Positions 7,001 through 9,043 of a stretch of 9,043 nucleotides of DNA are shown one piece after another. The stretch's first letter is position 1, and every line of letters begins with the position of its first letter. The translations under genes and the position numbers were made by a program. The stretch covers positions 1-9,043 of the forward strand of contig DFYJ01000142.1 of NCBI GenBank assembly GCA_002383325.1, in the 5' to 3' direction. Origin of the DNA: Candidatus Aminicenantes bacterium UBA4085 (GTDB lineage: Bacteria; Acidobacteriota; Aminicenantia; Aminicenantales; UBA4085). The notes under the pieces were generated by a model, which was not told where the DNA came from, made no database searches, and worked only from the letters and a program-made list of their open reading frames with translations.

Positions 7001-7164
7001 GACGGATCCGACGGATTCCAGCCAAAAACGGTTAAGAACCTCTCCACCCACGTCCTAGCGGTTGCTTCCGATTGTCCGCGAAAGCTCCCGCTCTCGTTAA
7101 GCGAGTGGAAATCTTCCCGCAGTTTCTTCAGTGCGATTTTCGCTCTTGTTTTTAAATCGCTCAT
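4066..7164 (-). CDS. Type IIG restriction-modification enzyme (fused nuclease, N6-adenine methyltransferase, TaqI-like specificity domain)
   Basis: A 1032-aa single-chain restriction-modification protein of the Eco57I style. N-terminal PD-(D/E)XK nuclease: RPDY (residues 80-83) and YIDVKK (94-99) give a PD...DxK catalytic set. A helical connector covers about 160-360. The gamma-class adenine methyltransferase begins with GAVYTPPWVV (369-378); SAM motif I is DPACGSAGFL (405-414), motif II region GVDIDAEAVEIAR (466-478), and catalytic motif IV GNPPYI (558-563). A TaqI-like C-terminal recognition domain spans about 725-945 (LRPLCRNREFHPF, KVLFPMTIED, LFNSSAFNAL). All key residues are intact, so it should both methylate and cut DNA; no separate specificity subunit is required. 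I chose the ATG at 7164-7162 over an in-frame GTG at 7176 because GAG lies seven bases before it and the GTG has no ribosome-binding site. Lower GC than its flanks suggests horizontal acquisition. Confidence 0.93.
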   Translation of the reverse strand: MSDLKTRAKIALKKLREDFHSLNESGSFRGQSEATARTWVERFLTVFGWNPSDPSQVRQEYRIQGRAARRLKSEGTTHRRPDYCLISNGQRLLYIDVKKFDADLNSDAGIAYQVRCYGWSENFRVSYAFDFEELAIYDCRVCPKDSDEADIARVLYLKHEEYLERFDLLWEYFSKEALDEGSLLRLLPEDRKPRGTRTMDQDFEDHLASWRKGLAKSILRYGKTRDAALISAAAQRILDRIVFLRICEEFGFEEMGSLLEMGQHEDGFWPLFLEEHEKRYSRIYDGILFPASGEDDPTGVDRHLRSWWLKGRIFRDIVQPLYYPNPYRFDVVPIELLGGIYERYLGKRLRVIGNDVEDEFKPEHQRTKGAVYTPPWVVRRIVHKTLAPIIEGMDPEALLQVRICDPACGSAGFLLGVFDELEGRMLSWFEAHPGDRRRSSFTAETEDGRRLTPEIARRLINGCLFGVDIDAEAVEIARMSLALKFLERTAASGGEPDALLRGIGLNIKQGNSLVGPDIVGLGLDGDRVVRETMPFDWSSRSTGFGAVMAEGGFDAVVGNPPYIEVKRYKEWMPLQYAYLKDGGIYETTVQGKTDIAMPFMEKGLKLLRPEGRLGFIIQNRFFKTDYGEIVRAWLRREKAISEVEDFRDIQIFPGRTTYTAILILQKNSPSVRYKTFSSLPEAQSDRPSVRSTIPWDAIDENVWSFDQPDLLQVHRDLARRHGTIGGRPGLQISVGLQTLYGKLYQFEPIEVKARTVIGKNGEGETITLEKAALRPLCRNREFHPFRVDNADAWVIFPYDVKGDSASEIQWTEFRERFPKTAGYLETRKRKIMSVVEVEKGAERWHLYKYPKNLVAQTRAKVLFPMTIEDTAAAVDVIGDVYQDNVNINSISFSGISIPQMKSIAALFNSSAFNALARLKSGLNDAGWRKFNRQYAELVPFPAAILDDESIVNRLAKLADQITDLQAKAVRDATEGVKGAFRATLDALWLKLDEEVEQAYGLNREQKGVLKKYPRRVDRVDLLVRQSSAPEEE

Positions 7165-7404
7165 GATAAATCTCACAGATCAATCAATCCGTTCTCGTAT
7201 ATCGATTGAACCACTCTGGACCATTTATACCCATACTGATTACAAAAAATATCATGCCGTTACAGTCCGGCCGGTTACGAATGAGGATGTTGGCAGACTA
7301 ACCCGCAATGTTACTATTGTCAAGGCGATGGGCCGTCTGGTCGGTGACCTTTGTTGACTTTGCCCCGGCGGCGGTGGAAAATAGGCCTTCCAACGAGGAC
7401 GCCC
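7165..7404. other. Divergent intergenic spacer, AT-richer than flanks
   Basis: 240 bases between the divergently transcribed restriction-modification and secreted-protein genes. It holds the candidate promoter for the former at 7295-7323. On the plus strand TTGACT at about 7354-7359 with a poor -10 before the GAGGA ribosome-binding site is the only, weak, candidate for the latter. A perfect 8-base palindrome CCGGCCGG lies near 7268-7275. No RNA gene, attachment-site repeat or IS remnant was seen. Confidence 0.6.
7295..7323 (-). promoter_or_regulatory. Sigma-70-like promoter for the restriction-modification gene
   Basis: On the minus strand TTGACA (7323-7318), exactly the -35 consensus, a 17-base spacer, and TAGTCT (7300-7295) as a four-of-six -10. 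Transcription would start near 7288, leaving a leader of about 120 bases before the ATG at 7164. A TATAAA at about 7226-7231 on the same strand is a possible second -10 but has no good -35. Confidence 0.45.
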
Positions 7405-8292
7405 ATGAGAAAAATCGCCGGAATTGCCTTGATCTTAGCCGCCGTATGCGCGGCCACCGTCCCCGCTGCTTCGGCCGCTCCGGCCGACAAGCCGCTCCTG
7501 TCCTACAAGCTGACCGGCCTCTGGCCCGGCATCTCGGGCGGCGAGTACAACGACTGCATCCTGGGCGAGAACGACTACCTGCGGGCCGCCTCGACCTCGA
7601 TGAGCGGGGCCTACGAGGAGCTCGGGCGCGGTCTGGGCTTCCAGATCGAGGTCATCCTGCCCCTGGGCCGAAGCCTGGGCGTGGGCGTCGGCGGCGGATA
7701 CTACCGGATCCGCAGCGAGGGCACGGTCACCTACGCCGGCCTGGCGGACGATGTCGCCTTCAGCGCCGAGTCGACCCTCGTCTCCCGCCTCTCGGTCCTG
7801 CCGTTCTTTCTCAACCTGCACTACACCCGCGACTTGGGGCCGCGCCTGACCCTCGACGCCTTCGCGGGGCCGCTTTTCCAGATCGTCCAGTTCAACGCCG
7901 ACAATCCCTCGACCTCCACCCTCCTCCAGACCGAGCAGACCGTCACCTTCACGGCCACCAAGACCAGCCTCGGCCTGCAAGCCGGCTTGGGAGCGTCCTA
8001 CCGCCTGATCAAGGGCGTGTCGCTCGTCCTCGACGCGATCTTCCGCACGGGGAAAGTTGCCGATCTCAAGGGCAACTGGACACGGGTCGGGACCGACGCC
8101 AACGGCGCCATCGCCGGAAGCTCGGATGCTTATTACCTGTGGGCTTATGACATGACCGCGGGCGGGACATACCAGCGGGCCTGGTTCTTCGGCGAGGGCG
8201 GCCCTGACGCGGCCGGCGCGGCCAACGCCCGCAAGGCCGCCGTCGGAATCAGCGGCCTCACCTTCCAGGCCGGAGTCCGGCTCAGCCTCTGA
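7405..8292 (+). CDS. Secreted, probable outer-membrane beta-barrel protein
   Basis: A 295-aa protein I cannot assign to a named family. The start is ATG 7405, preceded by GAGGA at five-base spacing; the open frame extends 18 codons further upstream but those codons have no ribosome-binding site and would bury the signal peptide. The N-terminus is a classic Sec signal: MRKI, a hydrophobic core, then AASA-AP with likely cleavage after residue about 24. The mature part lacks long hydrophobic helices and shows alternating polar/apolar strands with Gly and aromatic turns, for example SLGVGVGGGYYRI, RLTLDAFAGPLFQIVQF, TSLGLQAGLGASYRLI and the closing strand GLTFQAGVRLSL. This is the pattern of small OmpA/OmpW-like barrels. 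It ends in Leu rather than the usual terminal Phe. The long loop AWFFGEGGPDAAGAANA precedes the last strand. The 3' end overlaps the convergent glpK gene by 11 bases. Confidence 0.8.
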   Translation: MRKIAGIALILAAVCAATVPAASAAPADKPLLSYKLTGLWPGISGGEYNDCILGENDYLRAASTSMSGAYEELGRGLGFQIEVILPLGRSLGVGVGGGYYRIRSEGTVTYAGLADDVAFSAESTLVSRLSVLPFFLNLHYTRDLGPRLTLDAFAGPLFQIVQFNADNPSTSTLLQTEQTVTFTATKTSLGLQAGLGASYRLIKGVSLVLDAIFRTGKVADLKGNWTRVGTDANGAIAGSSDAYYLWAYDMTAGGTYQRAWFFGEGGPDAAGAANARKAAVGISGLTFQAGVRLSL

Positions 8293-9043
8293 TAGCGCCG
8301 CGCCGCCGGCTTCGCCGGGGCGAGAGGGCCCGCCGGACCGCGTCTTTCCACCCGTCGTAGAAGCGCTCGGCCTCGGCCCGGGAGAACTCCGGGGTGAAGC
8401 GCCGCTCCATCTCCCACAGCCTCCCGATCTCGTCGGTGTCGCGCCAGTAGCCGACGGCCAAGCCGGCCAGGTAGGCTGCGCCCAGGGATGTCGTCTCAAC
8501 CGTGGCCGGGCGAAGCACCGGGATCCCGAGAATGCCGGCTTGGAAGCGGCAGAGGAAGGCATTGGCCGCCCCGCCGCCGTCCACCCGCAGGTCTCTGATC
8601 CGCAGCCCGGAATCCTTGGCCATGATCTCCAGGACATCCCGGGTGGCGTAGGCGATGGATTCCAAGGCGGCCCTGACGATGTGGGCGCGCTCGGTGCCGC
8701 GGGTCAGGCCGACCAGAGTGCCGCGGGCTTCGGCGTCCCAGTAGGGCGCGCCCAGGCCGACGAAGGCCGGGACGAAGTAGACGCCGGCGTTGTCGGGCAC
8801 GGACTCGGCCAAGCCCTGCGACTCGGCCGCCGTCCGCAGCAGGCCGAGCTTGTCGCGCAGCCACTGGATGGCCGCGCCGGCCGCGAAGACCGAACCCTCC
8901 AGGGCATAGACGGCTCGTCCGCCGGGGCCGCAGGCCATGGTGGTCAGCAGTCCGTGGCCGGCGGCGGGCCGGGTCCGGCCGGCGTTGAGCAGGATGAAAC
9001 AGCCCGTGCCGTAAGTGGCCTTGATGGACCCGCGGGTGAAGCC
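8282..9043 (-). CDS. glpK: Glycerol kinase, C-terminal half (5' end outside window)
   Basis: FGGY-family carbohydrate kinase that phosphorylates glycerol with ATP to sn-glycerol 3-phosphate in the cytoplasm. 253 residues are visible, about half of the usual 500. Family marks: KATYGTGCFILLNAG near the visible start (ATP-site loop, canonical form K-N-T-Y-G-T-G), YALEGSVFAAGAAIQWLRD, GVYFVPAFVGLGAPYWD, ARGTLVGLTRGT, and the FGGY signature VDGGGAANAFLCRFQAGILG followed by ETTSLGAAYLAGLAVGYW. Differences from the familiar enzyme include Asn to Ala in KATYGTG and the usual Gln/Asp of the QFQxDILG stretch replaced (RFQAGILG). The C-terminal tail is basic (RRSRRRGAIRG). Glycerol kinase is the best call; another FGGY kinase is less likely given the YGTGCF and LEGSVF motifs. 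No glycerol facilitator or dehydrogenase is visible in the window. Confidence 0.92.
   Translation of the reverse strand, partial: GFTRGSIKATYGTGCFILLNAGRTRPAAGHGLLTTMACGPGGRAVYALEGSVFAAGAAIQWLRDKLGLLRTAAESQGLAESVPDNAGVYFVPAFVGLGAPYWDAEARGTLVGLTRGTERAHIVRAALESIAYATRDVLEIMAKDSGLRIRDLRVDGGGAANAFLCRFQAGILGIPVLRPATVETTSLGAAYLAGLAVGYWRDTDEIGRLWEMERRFTPEFSRAEAERFYDGWKDAVRRALSPRRSRRRGAIRG

Noticed and set aside
7165..7176. GTG at 7176-7174 as start of the restriction-modification gene
   Set aside because: In frame and adds four residues, but has no ribosome-binding site; the downstream ATG has a GAG at proper spacing.
7180..7209. Short inverted repeat (6 bp) in the leader of the restriction-modification gene as a controller-protein operator
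   Set aside because: Short, AT-rich, with a long loop and no controller gene nearby; likely chance.
7435..8637. A 400-codon minus-strand open frame
   Set aside because: It spans the antisense of the secreted protein and a wrong frame of glpK. Both real genes are supported by motifs or a signal peptide; this frame has none.
1..9043. CRISPR array, tRNA, rRNA, IS element or attachment-site repeats
   Set aside because: No spaced direct repeats, cloverleaf, rRNA-like stretch, transposase or flanking repeats were seen on either strand by eye.

Overview
The window is GC-rich for most of its length and holds seven protein genes, two of them cut by the window edges. A signal peptide followed by a beta-strand-rich secreted protein points to a Gram-negative (diderm) bacterium. 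The high GC, the single-RRM protein with a glycine/arginine tail, and the mix of transporters would fit an Acidobacteriota, Aminicenantes or deltaproteobacterial-type genome. That placement is a low-confidence guess from composition and gene style.

Layout. Positions 1-308 (minus) encode a bacterial RRM RNA-binding protein, nearly complete. Its mRNA leader (309 to about 430) is strongly structured: the ribosome-binding site plus start codon (306-321) has a 15/16 inverted copy at 377-392, and a third segment near the 5' end of the transcript (417-425) could compete for that copy. An extended -10 promoter lies at 437-445. Then come, all on the minus strand, a GPH/MelB-type sugar:cation symporter (466-1902), a TSUP (TauE/SafE-like) permease (1965-2840), a YghO-like GNAT acyltransferase (2932-4062) and a fused type IIG restriction-modification enzyme of the Eco57I style (4066-7164). 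A 240-base AT-richer divergent spacer (7165-7404) separates the restriction-modification gene from a plus-strand secreted, probably outer-membrane beta-barrel protein (7405-8292). That gene ends inside the 3' end of the minus-strand glycerol kinase gene glpK (8282-9043, C-terminal half only).

How the parts relate. The restriction-modification gene carries nuclease, methyltransferase and target-recognition domains in one chain, so it needs no partner. It is visibly lower in GC than its flanks and sits 3 bases upstream of the acyltransferase, which suggests an acquired defence gene that may now feed transcription into resident genes. The two transporters lie head to tail with a GC hairpin between them and could be co-transcribed. 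No IS element, tRNA, rRNA or CRISPR array was seen.

The most interesting signal is not a gene: it is the leader of the RRM mRNA, which looks like a mutually exclusive RNA switch (thermosensor, cold-shock element or autoregulatory site). This rests on complementarity found by eye and has not been folded or compared with relatives.
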